DNA of 64,000 nt from NCBI GenBank assembly GCA_905234795.1, contig CAJOIQ010000002.1:25665-89664 (forward strand), written 5' to 3'. The position numbers were made by a program, and so were the translations under genes. This stretch comes from an uncultured Bacteroidales bacterium (GTDB lineage Bacteria > Bacteroidota > Bacteroidia > Bacteroidales > UBA932). Below, in pieces: positions 1-11,330 of this stretch. Each line of letters begins with the position of its first letter. Within the stretch, counting starts at the first letter, position 1. The notes below the pieces were generated by a model. It ran no database searches. It saw only the letters and a list, made by a program, of their open reading frames with translations, and was not told where the DNA came from.

Positions 1-1071
1 GAGACCCTTGACGGCCGTGCCGTAGGTGTCCACAAACACGCTCACGGGTTTGGCCACGCCGATGGCATAGGCCAGCTGCACCAGGCACTGGTCGGCCACG
101 CCGGCGGCCACCAGGTTCTTGGCGATGTAACGGGCGGCATAGGCCGCGCTGCGGTCCACCTTGGACGGATCCTTTCCAGAAAAAGCTCCGCCACCGTGCG
201 CTCCCCTGCCACCATAGGTGTCCACGATGATCTTCCGGCCGGTGAGACCGGTGTCTCCGTGAGGGCCGCCGATCACGAACTTGCCCGTGGGATTCACGTG
301 CAGCACATAGTCGTGGATAAGGTCGGCCGTCTCCTTGGGAAGTTCGGCCTTCAGGCGGGGAATGAGGATGTTCTCCACATCCTCCCGGATCTTCTCCTGC
401 ATGGCTTTGTCCACATGGGACTGGCCGAACTGGGACACGGCCTTGTCATAGGACATCCGGCCCAGGCTCTTGGGCACGAATTCGTCGTGCTGGGTGCTCA
501 GGACAATGGTGTGCACCTTCACGGGCTGATGGGTTTCCCCGTCATATTCAATGGTGAACTGGCTCTTGGCGTCGGGACGCAGATACGGCATCAGGCCAAT
601 CTCGTAGTGCCGGATGCGGGCCAGGATCTGCAGGATCTTGTGGCTCAGGTACAGCGGCAGGGGCATATAGTCCTCCGTGTCCCGGCAGGCATAACCGAAC
701 ATCATGCCCTGGTCTCCCGCGCCCTGCTCTTCCTCGCTGGCGCGTTCAACCCCGCGGTTGATGTCGGCACTCTGCTCGTGGATGGCGCTCAACACGCCGC
801 ATCCGCTGGCGTCAAACATATATTCGGCCTTGGTGTAGCCGATTTTACGGATGGTGTCGCGCACCGTGTTCTGGATATCCACATAAGCCTCGGCCTTCAC
901 CTCTCCCATCACCACAACCATGCCCGTGGAGCAGAAACTCTCGCAGGCCACCTTGGCCTCCGGGTCCTGCTTCAGGAATTCGTCCAGGATGGCGTCACTG
1001 ATCTGGTCGGCCACCTTGTCCGGATGACCTTCACTCACCGATTCGCTGGTAAATAAGTAATTCTTAGCCAT
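1..1071 (-). CDS. metK: S-adenosylmethionine synthase (MetK), C-terminus cut by window edge
   Basis: The product makes S-adenosylmethionine from methionine and ATP in the cytosol. The first 357 codons are present and the frame is still open at base 1, so the last few dozen residues lie outside the window. Family motifs are visible: GHPDK near residue 15, [12 protein letters not shown] near residue 113 and [19 protein letters not shown] near residue 290. The start is the ATG at 1071, giving [19 protein letters not shown], the usual N-terminus. Upstream lie, in transcript order, a Bacteroidota promoter, a SAM-II-like aptamer and a terminator, so expression is probably repressed by its own product. 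The identification is secure. Confidence 0.97.
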   Translation of the reverse strand, partial: MAKNYLFTSESVSEGHPDKVADQISDAILDEFLKQDPEAKVACESFCSTGMVVVMGEVKAEAYVDIQNTVRDTIRKIGYTKAEYMFDASGCGVLSAIHEQSADINRGVERASEEEQGAGDQGMMFGYACRDTEDYMPLPLYLSHKILQILARIRHYEIGLMPYLRPDAKSQFTIEYDGETHQPVKVHTIVLSTQHDEFVPKSLGRMSYDKAVSQFGQSHVDKAMQEKIREDVENILIPRLKAELPKETADLIHDYVLHVNPTGKFVIGGPHGDTGLTGRKIIVDTYGGRGAHGGGAFSGKDPSKVDRSAAYAARYIAKNLVAAGVADQCLVQLAYAIGVAKPVSVFVDTYGTAVKGL

Positions 1072-1075
1072 ATAC

Positions 1076-1112
1076 AAAAAAAATTAGCCCCGGGCATGAA
1101 TGCGGAGGCTAA
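1076..1112 (-). terminator. Rho-independent terminator in the metK leader (riboswitch expression platform)
   Basis: On the minus strand an 8-bp stem starting TTAGCC and closing with GGCTAA (one G-T wobble) is followed at once by eight T residues, five bases before the metK start codon. A terminator between promoter and start codon indicates attenuation. Its 5' arm lies in the segment TTTTAGC (1108-1114), which is perfectly complementary to GCTAAAA (1141-1147) of the upstream aptamer. That offers a mutually exclusive antiterminator. Confidence 0.75.
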
Positions 1113-1136
1113 AAAACACAAAACACTGATATGAAT

Positions 1137-1187
1137 GTAATTTTAGCATTTTTTAACGTGGTTGCAAGCAGCCAAATCTATCCACAT
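1137..1187 (-). promoter_or_regulatory. SAM-II type riboswitch aptamer upstream of metK
   Basis: On the minus strand the leader reads GTGG, AGATTTGG, CTGCTTGCAACCAC, GTTAAAAAATGCTAAAA. These are the hallmarks I know from SAM-II (SAM_alpha) aptamers of Bacteroidota: a GTGG/CCAC P1 stem with the TTGCAACCAC segment, and an A-rich linker ending in GCTAAA. The loop bases TTTGG can pair with CTAAA to form the H-type pseudoknot. The position before metK fits the ligand. What is seen is the motif and its pairing potential; the family assignment is from memory and should be confirmed with a covariance model. Confidence 0.8.
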
Positions 1188-1201
1188 TTATTTTGGGACC
1201 G

Positions 1202-1232
1202 CAAAGGTAGTACCTTTTTTTGAATTTGCAAA
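1202..1232 (-). promoter_or_regulatory. Promoter of metK (TTTG-N19-TACCTTTG)
   Basis: The minus strand carries TTTG at 1229-1232 and TACCTTTG at 1202-1209, separated by exactly 19 bp. This matches the Bacteroidota primary-sigma consensus at both elements. Transcription from here would include the SAM-II aptamer. Confidence 0.85.
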
Positions 1233-1237
1233 ATAAA

Positions 1238-2116
1238 TTATGGCCTCACCCAGTGGATGCGGACGCCGTCGCGTTCCATGCCGCGGAACCAGGTCATCTG
1301 GCGTTTGGCAAACTGGTGGATGGCGTTCCCCAGGGCAATGACCATGTCGTCGTAGCTCAGTTGCCCCAGCACATACTGCGTAACAAACTTGTATTCAAGG
1401 CCATAGTAGATGAGGTCATCGGCCGGAATCCCGCTGTCCAGAAGGCCGCGGATTTCCTCCACCAGGCCTTCCTGGAGGCGTTCCTCCAGGCGCCTGTCTA
1501 TTCGCGCCACCCGTTCTTCTCGGGACACCAGCGTACCTATATAGTATACCTTCTGCGGAAGGGCCGATGCATCCACGCCGTTCCCCTTTTCAAACTTGTA
1601 GGCGCGCGTGACGCTCTCGATCCAAAGGCCCGATCCGCCGCACAGGATGGGGATGGCGCCCCGCCGGCGGATATCGGCCCAAGCCTGGGCGAAGGCGGCC
1701 TGATACTCATAGATATTGAACTTGGCGCCCGCCGGAGCAATGTCAATCAGGTGATAAGGCACGTCACCATACTCCCGCAGATCCTTTCCCGTGCCGATAT
1801 CCATTCCCTTATACACCTGCCGTGAGTCGGCCGAAAGTATCTCGGCCGATGTCTGGAAAGTGGCGGACTTTTCCGGAGCATCGGCCATCATTTCTGCGAC
1901 GGAAAAGTCCCCCTTTCCAGCATCGGCCAGCGCCTTGGCCAATCCCACGGCATACTTCGTTTTGCCGGAAGCGGTGGGCCCCAGGACGCAGATGAGGTCG
2001 ATGTCCCCGGCGGCATAGGCACGCAAAAGGGCCGCCGGATCCACGGTCTCGGGGTCCGGTAGTTTGGCCATGGGCGGAATGCCGGGGCGGTCGGGGAGCA
2101 GTTCTGTCTTGTTCAT
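1238..2116 (-). CDS. miaA: tRNA dimethylallyltransferase (MiaA)
   Basis: MiaA adds an isopentenyl group to A37 of tRNAs that read UNN codons. The P-loop GPTASGKT is at residues 46-53, followed by the family motif ADSRQVYKGMDIGTGK and, near the C-terminus, AKRQMTWFRG. The N-terminal extension before the P-loop is longer than in most homologues. I use the ATG at 2116, because the upstream in-frame GTG (2122) overlaps the promoter -7 box and cannot be in the message. An ATG at 2071 is a possible alternative start. The -7 box ends only five bases before 2116, so the message looks leaderless. Confidence 0.95.
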   Translation of the reverse strand: MNKTELLPDRPGIPPMAKLPDPETVDPAALLRAYAAGDIDLICVLGPTASGKTKYAVGLAKALADAGKGDFSVAEMMADAPEKSATFQTSAEILSADSRQVYKGMDIGTGKDLREYGDVPYHLIDIAPAGAKFNIYEYQAAFAQAWADIRRRGAIPILCGGSGLWIESVTRAYKFEKGNGVDASALPQKVYYIGTLVSREERVARIDRRLEERLQEGLVEEIRGLLDSGIPADDLIYYGLEYKFVTQYVLGQLSYDDMVIALGNAIHQFAKRQMTWFRGMERDGVRIHWVRP

Positions 2117-2121
2117 CTGCA

Positions 2122-2139
2122 CAAATTTATGTATTTTTG
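2122..2139. promoter_or_regulatory. Divergent -7 boxes for miaA and the carboxylesterase
   Basis: TAAATTTG lies on the minus strand at 2122-2129 and TATTTTTG on the plus strand at 2132-2139. Both match TAnnTTTG and point outward. The -33 elements are weak on both sides. The minus box is five bases from the miaA ATG. Confidence 0.6.
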
Positions 2140-2161
2140 TTGGACCACTAATGAATTCATT

Positions 2162-3637
2162 ATGAAAAAGTACTTTATCCTAGCCTTTGCAGTCCTTTTT
2201 CTTGCGGCCTGTGGAACCCGTTATCCGGAGCATTCGCTCATTCTCAACAGCAAAGACGCCCTGGTAGAAACCACCTACGGCACACTTTGCGGCTACATCG
2301 AGGATGGTATTTACACCTTCAAGGGCATCGACTATGCCAAGGCAGCGCGCTTTGAGGCTCCCCAGGATCCCGATTCCTGGGAGGGTGTGCAGACAGCCGT
2401 TTACTATGGCAACCAGTGTAGCCAGGCCCCCCGTTTCCTCTGGGGCAACGACACCGAGGCCTTCCTGTATCAGTGGGACGACGGCGTGCAGAGTGACAAC
2501 TGCCAGAACCTGAACGTATGGACCAAAGGCATCAACGACGGCAAAAAACGCCCCGTGATGGTTTGGCTCCATGGCGGCGGCTATGCCATGGGCGGCAGCA
2601 ACGAACTGCCCTTCTATGAAGGCACCAATCTGGCCAAGAAGGATGTGGTGCTGGTGAGCATCAACCATCGGCTCAACATCCTGGGATACATGGATTTGTC
2701 CGACTTTGGAGAGAAGTACAAATACTCCGGCGTGGCCGGCGTGATGGACATGGTGAAAGCCCTGGAGTGGGTGCACAAGAACATCGCGGCCTTCGGCGGA
2801 GACCCCGACAACGTAACTATCTTCGGCCAGAGCGGCGGTGGCGGCAAGGTAAACATCCTGCTGGGCACCCCGTCGGCCAAGGGCCTGTTCCACCGCGGTA
2901 TCATCGAGAGCGGTTCCATGACTTCGCTCATGGACAAGGATGAAGCCCGCGCCATCGGCCGCGCAGTGGTGGAAAAGCTGGGACTGAACGCAAAGACCAT
3001 CGACCAGATCCAGACCATCCCTTACGCCGACCTCCTCAAGGCGACCAACGCCTATTTTGCCGAGAAGAATCCGAACAATCCCTTCCTCCTCGCTTTCGGC
3101 GCCGTTATGAGTTTCTCCCCCGAGTATGACGGCGAAGTCATCCCTTATCAGCTCACCGATCCCCGCGTGGCCGAGATTTCCGGCGGCCTGCCCACCATCA
3201 TCGGCTGCAATTTTGCCGAGAACAACATGCTCCCGGCCGTGTATGCCAATGCCGACAACCGCTACAATATGGGAGACACCAAACAGTACCTCTACATCTT
3301 CAACAAGCCTTCCACGCTGATGGACGGCACCTTCGGCACCAACCACTGCACGGAGATGCCCTTCGTGTTCAACAACATCTGGCTGGGCCGCTTCATGGTG
3401 GGCTGCGACAAGAGCGCCTACAAGTTCGCCGACTTTATGAGCGACGTGTGGGTGTCCTTCGCCAAGGACGGTGTGCCCAATACCAGGAAGTTCAAGTGGG
3501 AAGTGTACAATCCCGACACCAAACCCATGGTGATTTTCCAGGACAAGACCTACACCGCACACCAGGGAGATCCCGTGTTTGAAGAGATGGCCGCCTATAA
3601 AGCCGAGAACTGGGTGTTCCGTCAGCCGTATTTTTAG
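2162..3637 (+). CDS. Type B carboxylesterase, lipoprotein
   Basis: This 491-residue secreted esterase belongs to the alpha/beta-hydrolase carboxylesterase family. The start is the ATG at 2162, giving a short signal peptide with lipobox LAAC near residue 17, so the protein is probably anchored in a membrane by a lipid. The oxyanion-hole motif HGGGY, the nucleophile in GQSGGG, the acidic residue in GCNFAENN and the histidine in NHCTEMPFVF give a complete catalytic set. The substrate cannot be told from sequence. It stands alone between the miaA promoter region and smpB. Confidence 0.9.
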   Translation: MKKYFILAFAVLFLAACGTRYPEHSLILNSKDALVETTYGTLCGYIEDGIYTFKGIDYAKAARFEAPQDPDSWEGVQTAVYYGNQCSQAPRFLWGNDTEAFLYQWDDGVQSDNCQNLNVWTKGINDGKKRPVMVWLHGGGYAMGGSNELPFYEGTNLAKKDVVLVSINHRLNILGYMDLSDFGEKYKYSGVAGVMDMVKALEWVHKNIAAFGGDPDNVTIFGQSGGGGKVNILLGTPSAKGLFHRGIIESGSMTSLMDKDEARAIGRAVVEKLGLNAKTIDQIQTIPYADLLKATNAYFAEKNPNNPFLLAFGAVMSFSPEYDGEVIPYQLTDPRVAEISGGLPTIIGCNFAENNMLPAVYANADNRYNMGDTKQYLYIFNKPSTLMDGTFGTNHCTEMPFVFNNIWLGRFMVGCDKSAYKFADFMSDVWVSFAKDGVPNTRKFKWEVYNPDTKPMVIFQDKTYTAHQGDPVFEEMAAYKAENWVFRQPYF

Positions 3638-3645
3638 TATCTTTG
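3638..3645 (+). promoter_or_regulatory. -7 box of smpB (TATCTTTG)
   Basis: TATCTTTG begins directly after the carboxylesterase stop codon and ends seven bases before the smpB ATG. That places the predicted transcription start at or next to the start codon, so the message is probably leaderless. No clear TTTG is seen at -33. Confidence 0.65.
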
Positions 3646-3652
3646 CACTCCC

Positions 3653-4108
3653 ATGCCCAAAGCAAAGAGCACCATACAGATCAAGAACCGCCGGGCCTCG
3701 TTCGACTACGAGTTCCTGGAAACCTATACCGCCGGCATCCAGCTGGTGGGTACGGAGATCAAGTCCATCCGTGCGGGGAAATGCTCCCTGCAGGATGCCT
3801 ATTGCTTCTTCGTGGGGAATGAGCTCTTTGTGAGGGGCATGAATATCGCGCTATATCACTGGGGCAGCTGGGGCCAGCACGAACCCGTGCGGGATCGCCG
3901 GCTGCTCCTTAACCGGCGCGAACTGCGGCACCTCCAGCAGGCCGACAAACAGAAAGGCCTCACCATCATTGCCGTGAAGCTGTTCATCGCCGACAACGGC
4001 TTTGCCAAGCTGTTGATTGCCCTGGCCAAGGGTAAAAAGGAGTACGACAAACGCCAGTCCATCAAGGAAAAGGACGTGCGGCGAGAAATGGACCGGGGGG
4101 ACTATTAG
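3653..4108 (+). CDS. smpB: SsrA-binding protein SmpB
   Basis: SmpB binds tmRNA and brings it to stalled ribosomes for trans-translation. At 151 residues it has the usual length. The conserved core [24 protein letters not shown] and the basic tail [16 protein letters not shown] are all present. It has its own -7 box upstream. Its stop codon overlaps the convergent stop of the M23 gene by four bases (4105-4108). The tmRNA gene itself is not in this window. Confidence 0.97.
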   Translation: MPKAKSTIQIKNRRASFDYEFLETYTAGIQLVGTEIKSIRAGKCSLQDAYCFFVGNELFVRGMNIALYHWGSWGQHEPVRDRRLLLNRRELRHLQQADKQKGLTIIAVKLFIADNGFAKLLIALAKGKKEYDKRQSIKEKDVRREMDRGDY

Positions 4109-5022
4109 TCCATGGACTGCTCCGTACTCACGGACAGATACATCATGCGGGCATATTCTTCCGGAGTGACAGAAGCGAAGAAGTAATTGACGGGGTCCTG
4201 AGGGACTCCGTTTTTGCGCACCTCAAAATGCAGGTGCGGGGCGGGCAGGGTGGGCGAAATGCCCACGGTGCCGATCTGCTGGTTGCAGTTGACGCGACGG
4301 CCCTTCACGGCCATCACTTCTCCCAGCAGGCAATACCTGGTTACATAGCCGTTTCCGTGGTCGATTTCCACCACGTTGCCCAGACCTTTACGGCTGCGCA
4401 CCACCTGAGAGACCGTACCATCGGCCACGGCATATACGGACGCGCCCTGAGGGGCCACCAGGTCCAGGCCGTCGTGCTGCACCTGCAGTTTGTACACGGG
4501 ATTGTATTTCATGCCCACGGACGCGCCGGTCTGGACGTAGGACATCCCGTGAAGCGGCAGGGAGAGCGGCGGAACGCTGTCCCGCTTTTCCTCCAGGATG
4601 CGGAACACTTCCCGGAAATTGCGGTCCACGTTGCCGGCCATGAGCATGAGCGTGCCGGAGGTGGAGGCCGCCGTACTCACATAGTAGCTCTCGGACAACG
4701 TATCGGCAATGGTGATGAAGTTGGTGGCCGACGCCACATCGGAAGAAGGGGCCGATGTCTTGAACAGGCCCTCGTAGATGTCGTTGTCCTTCTCCATGAG
4801 GTTCTCCACCACATCTCCTATGAGTTTCTCCTTCTCCACCATCTTGGAATAGCGGTCCCGGTACAGATGGTTTTCCCGTTGCAGCTGACGCTCTTCGTCG
4901 GTAGAGAAGAACAGGGCAAAGAGCACATACAGCACAATGGCGAAGGAAACCGCCCCCACCATGTGCCGCAGCACACTGCCCAGCACTTTCCTCACTTTTG
5001 AGACTTTTTTCTTCTTGGCCAT
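4105..5022 (-). CDS. M23 peptidase-like membrane protein with a degenerate active site
   Basis: The 305-residue protein has a basic N-terminus, one membrane segment near residues 22-40, a coiled-coil-like stretch and a C-terminal LytM/M23 domain. The zinc ligands are present as HDGLD near residue 180 and HLHFEV near residue 262. The catalytic histidine usually found in the Y-x-H motif is replaced: this copy reads RYCLLGE where its neighbour reads RYAHMSR. It may therefore be a non-enzymatic partner or regulator of a peptidoglycan hydrolase, as EnvC is. It starts one base after its paralogue stops, so the two are an operon. Confidence 0.85.
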   Translation of the reverse strand: MAKKKKVSKVRKVLGSVLRHMVGAVSFAIVLYVLFALFFSTDEERQLQRENHLYRDRYSKMVEKEKLIGDVVENLMEKDNDIYEGLFKTSAPSSDVASATNFITIADTLSESYYVSTAASTSGTLMLMAGNVDRNFREVFRILEEKRDSVPPLSLPLHGMSYVQTGASVGMKYNPVYKLQVQHDGLDLVAPQGASVYAVADGTVSQVVRSRKGLGNVVEIDHGNGYVTRYCLLGEVMAVKGRRVNCNQQIGTVGISPTLPAPHLHFEVRKNGVPQDPVNYFFASVTPEEYARMMYLSVSTEQSMD

Positions 5023-5023
5023 A

Positions 5024-5983
5024 CTACTGCTCGGGTTTACGCACCATGGTAAAATAATCTTCCGGGGAAATGTCCAGGTCCATGTACAGGGCCGGATTCA
5101 CATAATCCTTGCGGTAATGCACTTCGTAGTGCAGGTGGGGGCCGGAGGAACGGCCGGTGTTGCCGGTGGCGCCGATACAGTCCCCGCGCTTGAGCTCCTG
5201 CCCCAAGGATACGTCGATGCGGGACATGTGGGCATAACGTGTTTTGTAGCCGAAGCCGTGCTCTACCTCCACGTGGAAACCGTAACCCTTCCTGCGGTCC
5301 GTGGCCACTTTGGTCACAATGCCGTCTCCGGTCACATAGATAGGGTTGCCGGGCTTGCAGGCGAAGTCCATGCCGGTGTGCCGCTTGCTACCGCCCGTGA
5401 AAGGATCGGAGCGATAGCCGAAGGTACTGGAAAGCCGATAGGTGGTGGGGTCTGTATTGAGCGGCGGAATGGCCGGGATATGAGACGCCATGTCACCCGC
5501 ATTGCGCTGCAGATGAGCTACTTCGTCAAAAGAATTGGACTGGATGAACAGACGCTTTTCCAGGTCGTCCAGGCGTTTGGTCACACCCAGCAAAGACGTT
5601 CCCTGAAGAGTGGCATAACGGTTTTCCCCGCCAAAACCGGAACGGCGAACCGTCTGCGGAATCTCGTCCATACCGTAGACGGAACGGTAGATACGGTCGT
5701 CCCGGATTTCCAGCTGGGAAACCTTGTCCTCATACTGGTCCAGTTGCTGGCTCATCTGGTCCACACGGGTTTTCCACTCACTGTTCTGAAAACGGAGAAT
5801 GGCCGTTTTGGGAAGGCTGAACCCCATGGCATAGGACATCCACACATACAGGACAAAGAGAATGAGACCGGACACGCCAATCACGGGCAGGCTCCACCAC
5901 TCTTTTTTGGGGGGCTCCTGCAGTTCGAACGTCAGCGTTTCCGGGTCCAGAACGTATTTGGGTTCTATTTTTTTCTTTGCCAC
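5024..5983 (-). CDS. M23 family metallopeptidase, membrane anchored
   Basis: The product is a probable periplasmic peptidoglycan endopeptidase of about 319 residues. It has one membrane segment near residues 36-58, a helical linker and a complete LytM/M23 domain with RHTGMD near residue 200, RYAHM near 245 and HLHYEV near 282. I choose the GTG at 5983. The farther upstream TTG at 5992 lies inside the TACCTTTG promoter box (5990-5997), so it cannot be in the message. The GTG is six bases after the box, which suggests a leaderless mRNA. It is the first gene of a two-gene operon with the degenerate paralogue. Confidence 0.9.
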   Translation of the reverse strand: MAKKKIEPKYVLDPETLTFELQEPPKKEWWSLPVIGVSGLILFVLYVWMSYAMGFSLPKTAILRFQNSEWKTRVDQMSQQLDQYEDKVSQLEIRDDRIYRSVYGMDEIPQTVRRSGFGGENRYATLQGTSLLGVTKRLDDLEKRLFIQSNSFDEVAHLQRNAGDMASHIPAIPPLNTDPTTYRLSSTFGYRSDPFTGGSKRHTGMDFACKPGNPIYVTGDGIVTKVATDRRKGYGFHVEVEHGFGYKTRYAHMSRIDVSLGQELKRGDCIGATGNTGRSSGPHLHYEVHYRKDYVNPALYMDLDISPEDYFTMVRKPEQ

Positions 5984-5989
5984 AGAATA

Positions 5990-6042
5990 CAAAGGTAAGA
6001 ATTTTTTATTTAAGCGATTTAGCGGAAAAATGATTAACTTTG
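5990..6042. promoter_or_regulatory. Divergent promoters of the M23 pair and alaS
   Basis: TACCTTTG is on the minus strand at 5990-5997, facing the M23 pair, and TAACTTTG is on the plus strand at 6035-6042, facing alaS. The AT-rich spacer between them shows no perfect TTTG at -33. The minus box decides the start codon of the M23 gene. Confidence 0.65.
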
Positions 6043-6065
6043 CAGACTATATTTAATTTGTATAT

Positions 6066-8677
<2,612 letters not shown>

Positions 8678-8678
<1 letters not shown>

Positions 8679-11212
8679 TGAAAAAACTTGACCAGTTTTT
8701 GTTGAAGTCATTCGTAGGACCGTTTTTCGCGATCCTGGGAATTGTCACATTCATACTGGTCATGCAGTTTCTGTGGCTGTACATAGACGAGCTGGTGGGC
8801 AAGGGCCTGGAATTCAAGGTAATTATGGAATTCCTCATGTGGGGCAGCTGCCAGACACTTCCCCTGGCCATTCCGCTGGCAACGCTCCTTAGCTCCATGA
8901 TGACGCTGGGAGACATGGGAGAGAAATTCGAGCTCACGGCCATGAAGGCCTCGGGCATCTCCCTGGCCCGCGTGCTGGTTCCCATGACCATCGTGAGCAT
9001 ACTCATCACCATCGGCGCCTTCTATGTGGGAGACCGCCTGGTCCCCTACTCCATCAACCAGATCTACACCATGCGGGACGACATCGGCCGCACCAAAAGT
9101 GAGATCAAAATCCCCACGGGAACCTTCTACGACGGTATCGAGGGCTATATCCTGAGGGTAGAGCAGCGGGACAAGAAGACGGGGATGATGTACAACATCC
9201 AGGTGTACGACCACACCGTGGGAACGGGCAACACGCGCATCACGGTGGCCGACAGCGGCATCATCAAGATGTCCAAGGCCAAGGACTACCTCACCTTCCA
9301 GCTGTTCGACGGCATCAATTACCAGGAGACCAACACGCGCAAGTACAAGGACACCACCCTGGCCCTGCAGCGCATCCAGTTCCACAGCCAGGAACTGGTG
9401 ATTCCCCTGCAAAACTACGCCTTCCACCATTCCGACAGCGCCCGTTACGGGGAGCAGGTGAAATCCATGAACCTGAAATCCCTGCATCACGGCCAGGATT
9501 CCCTGAATAACCTGGCCCACGAGGGCACCATGAAGCATGTGAAGGACTTCCTCCGGCAGAACTACATCAATTACAAGGACCAGCTGGACACGTCCTGGCG
9601 CAGCAAGGCCACGGCCGTGCTGGACCCTCCCACCGACGCCCGATGGAAAAGCATCGGCAACAAAAAACGCGGGCTGGAGAATGCCGCCAATGCGGCACGC
9701 CAGTACGAGAGCGTCGCGCGGGGCATGACCATGGAGTCCTATGACTACACCCACCTTATTTACCGCACCGACGTAGAAATCTGGAAAAAGTATGCCCAGG
9801 CACTGGCCTGCCTGCTGCTGTTTTTCATCGGCGCGCCGGTAGGCGCCCTGCTCAAAAAGGGCGGTCTGGGGGCCCCGGCGGTCATTTCCATGCTGTTCTT
9901 CGTGCTGTACTGGGTGGTAGACATCACCGGTGAGCGCCTGGCCAACAACGGCGCCACCACTGCCTTCATCGGCAAATTCATATCGGCCTTCGTGCTGGCG
10001 CCCATCGGCGCGTTCCTCACTGTGAAAGCGGTGAAGGATGCCAGCCTGTTCAACCTGGACGGCGGCCGCATCTGGTTCCGGAAAATCAAGAGCAAATTCT
10101 TCCGTATGTTCCGAAAAACACGCATTGTATATATGGGCACGCCCGAATTCTCCGTGGGACCGCTGGACGCCCTCATGGGCAGCGGCTTCAAGGTGGTGGG
10201 TGTGGTCACCGTGCCCGACAAACCTTCCGGCCGCGGCCTCAAGATGAACGAGAGCGCCGTGAAGAAATACGCCGTGGAGAAAGGCCTCCCGCTGCTGCAG
10301 CCGGAAAAGCTCAAGGATGAGCAATTCCTGCACGACCTCGCTGCCTGGAAGGCCGACCTGTTTGTGGTGGTGGGCTTCCGCATGCTGCCGGAGGTAGTGT
10401 GGTCCATGCCGAAACTCGGCACCTTCAACCTGCACGCCGCCCTGCTGCCGCAGTACCGCGGCGCCGCCCCCATCAACTGGGCGGTGATCAACGGGGAAAA
10501 CATCACCGGTGTCACCACCTTCATGATTGACAAGAAGATCGATACCGGCGGCATCATCCTGCGCACAGAATGTCATGTGGAGCCCACCGACACCGCCGGA
10601 GACGTGCACGACAAACTCATGGAACTGGGTTCCCAGCTGGTGCTGGAAACCGTAGAAGGCATTGTCCAGAAGAATGTGGAACTGCGCGTCCAGCGCAGCT
10701 TCATCCAGGGTTCCGAGCTCCTGAAACCCGCTCCCAAGCTCACGCGTGAACTCCAGCACATCGACTGGAACGACACCACCCGCCACATCTACAATCTCAT
10801 CCGCGGTCTGTCCCCGTTCCCCTGCGCCTTCACCGAGCTGGTGCCTTCCGCCTGCGGAAAAGTCTCATTTTCTGGCGCAGAGGAGGGTAACACCCCTTCG
10901 GTCGCTGAAAAGATGGCCGATGTTCCCTCAGGAGTATCACCCTCCTCTGCTCTGCAACTAAAGGTGTACTTCGGGGAGATGCGCATGGATTTGCATGCCG
11001 AACCGGGCACGGTTTTGAGCGACGGCAAGACATACTTTGCCGTAGCAACCCAGGACGGCGCCATCGCCATCACGGACCTGCAACTGTCGGGCAAGAAGCG
11101 TATGGACGTCAAGTCCTTCCTGCTGGGATTCCGCAATCCCACGTCTTACGGGACCACTCCCGGCACCTCCAAGGCCGAAATCGCCAAAGCCGCTCCCAAG
11201 GAGGATGAATAA
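8678..11212 (+). CDS. Fused LptG/LptF-type permease and methionyl-tRNA formyltransferase
   Basis: One open frame of 844 residues carries two unrelated functions. Residues 1 to about 470 are a YjgP/YjgQ permease (LptF/LptG), with membrane helices at both ends and a periplasmic middle, which normally helps extract LPS from the inner membrane. Residues from about 477 are a complete Fmt: RIVYMGTPEFSVGPLDAL, PDKPSGRGLKM, FNLHAALLPQYRGAAPI with the catalytic histidine, and KIDTGGIIL. No stop lies between them. An ATG at 10106 opens exactly where a stand-alone Fmt would start, so internal initiation could also release free Fmt. Residues about 734-758 are encoded by an inserted palindromic repeat. 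Start is GTG, overlapping the alaS stop. Confidence 0.88.
10877..10950. repeat. Palindromic repeat A inserted in frame within fmt
   Basis: GCAGAGGAGGGT at 10877-10888 is the exact inverse of ACCCTCCTCTGC at 10939-10950, and similarity continues inward imperfectly for about eight more bases. The 74-bp unit falls in the C-terminal domain of Fmt and is translated as a serine/proline/glutamate-rich stretch starting GAEEGNTPSVAEK. Fmt homologues known to me have no such insertion there, and this Fmt part is longer than the usual 310-330 residues. The arms resemble those of repeats B and C. Confidence 0.65.
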
Positions 11213-11330
11213 TGATGGGAGGGTATTATATGGCGAACCGTCGCTTCGCGACCCCTCCCACTTCGTGGGTCCCTCCCTCTTATGTGGCCGAGGGTGGCCA
11301 CAGGCTCTCCATATAATACCCTCCCATCAT
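11212..11330. repeat. Palindromic repeat B between fmt and thiN
   Basis: A perfect 22-bp terminal inverted repeat, ATGATGGGAGGGTATTATATGG at 11212-11233 versus its inverse at 11309-11330, encloses about 75 bp. The interior contains three smaller hairpins, with TCGCTTCGCGA, CCCACTTCGTGGG and TGGCCGAGGGTGGCCA. The left end overlaps the last base of the fmt stop codon. The right end contains the first two bases of the thiN ATG. It looks like a MITE-like or REP-like unit. Confidence 0.85.

Noticed and set aside
10081..10140. Sequencing frameshift joining lptG to fmt
   Set aside because: The frame is continuous, both domains are intact on either side, and no split or duplicated sequence is seen; only raw reads could still show an error.
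11221..11330. Riboswitch (TPP type) upstream of thiN
   Set aside because: The region is a perfect inverted repeat and lacks the conserved CTGAGA and ACCTGA segments of the TPP aptamer.
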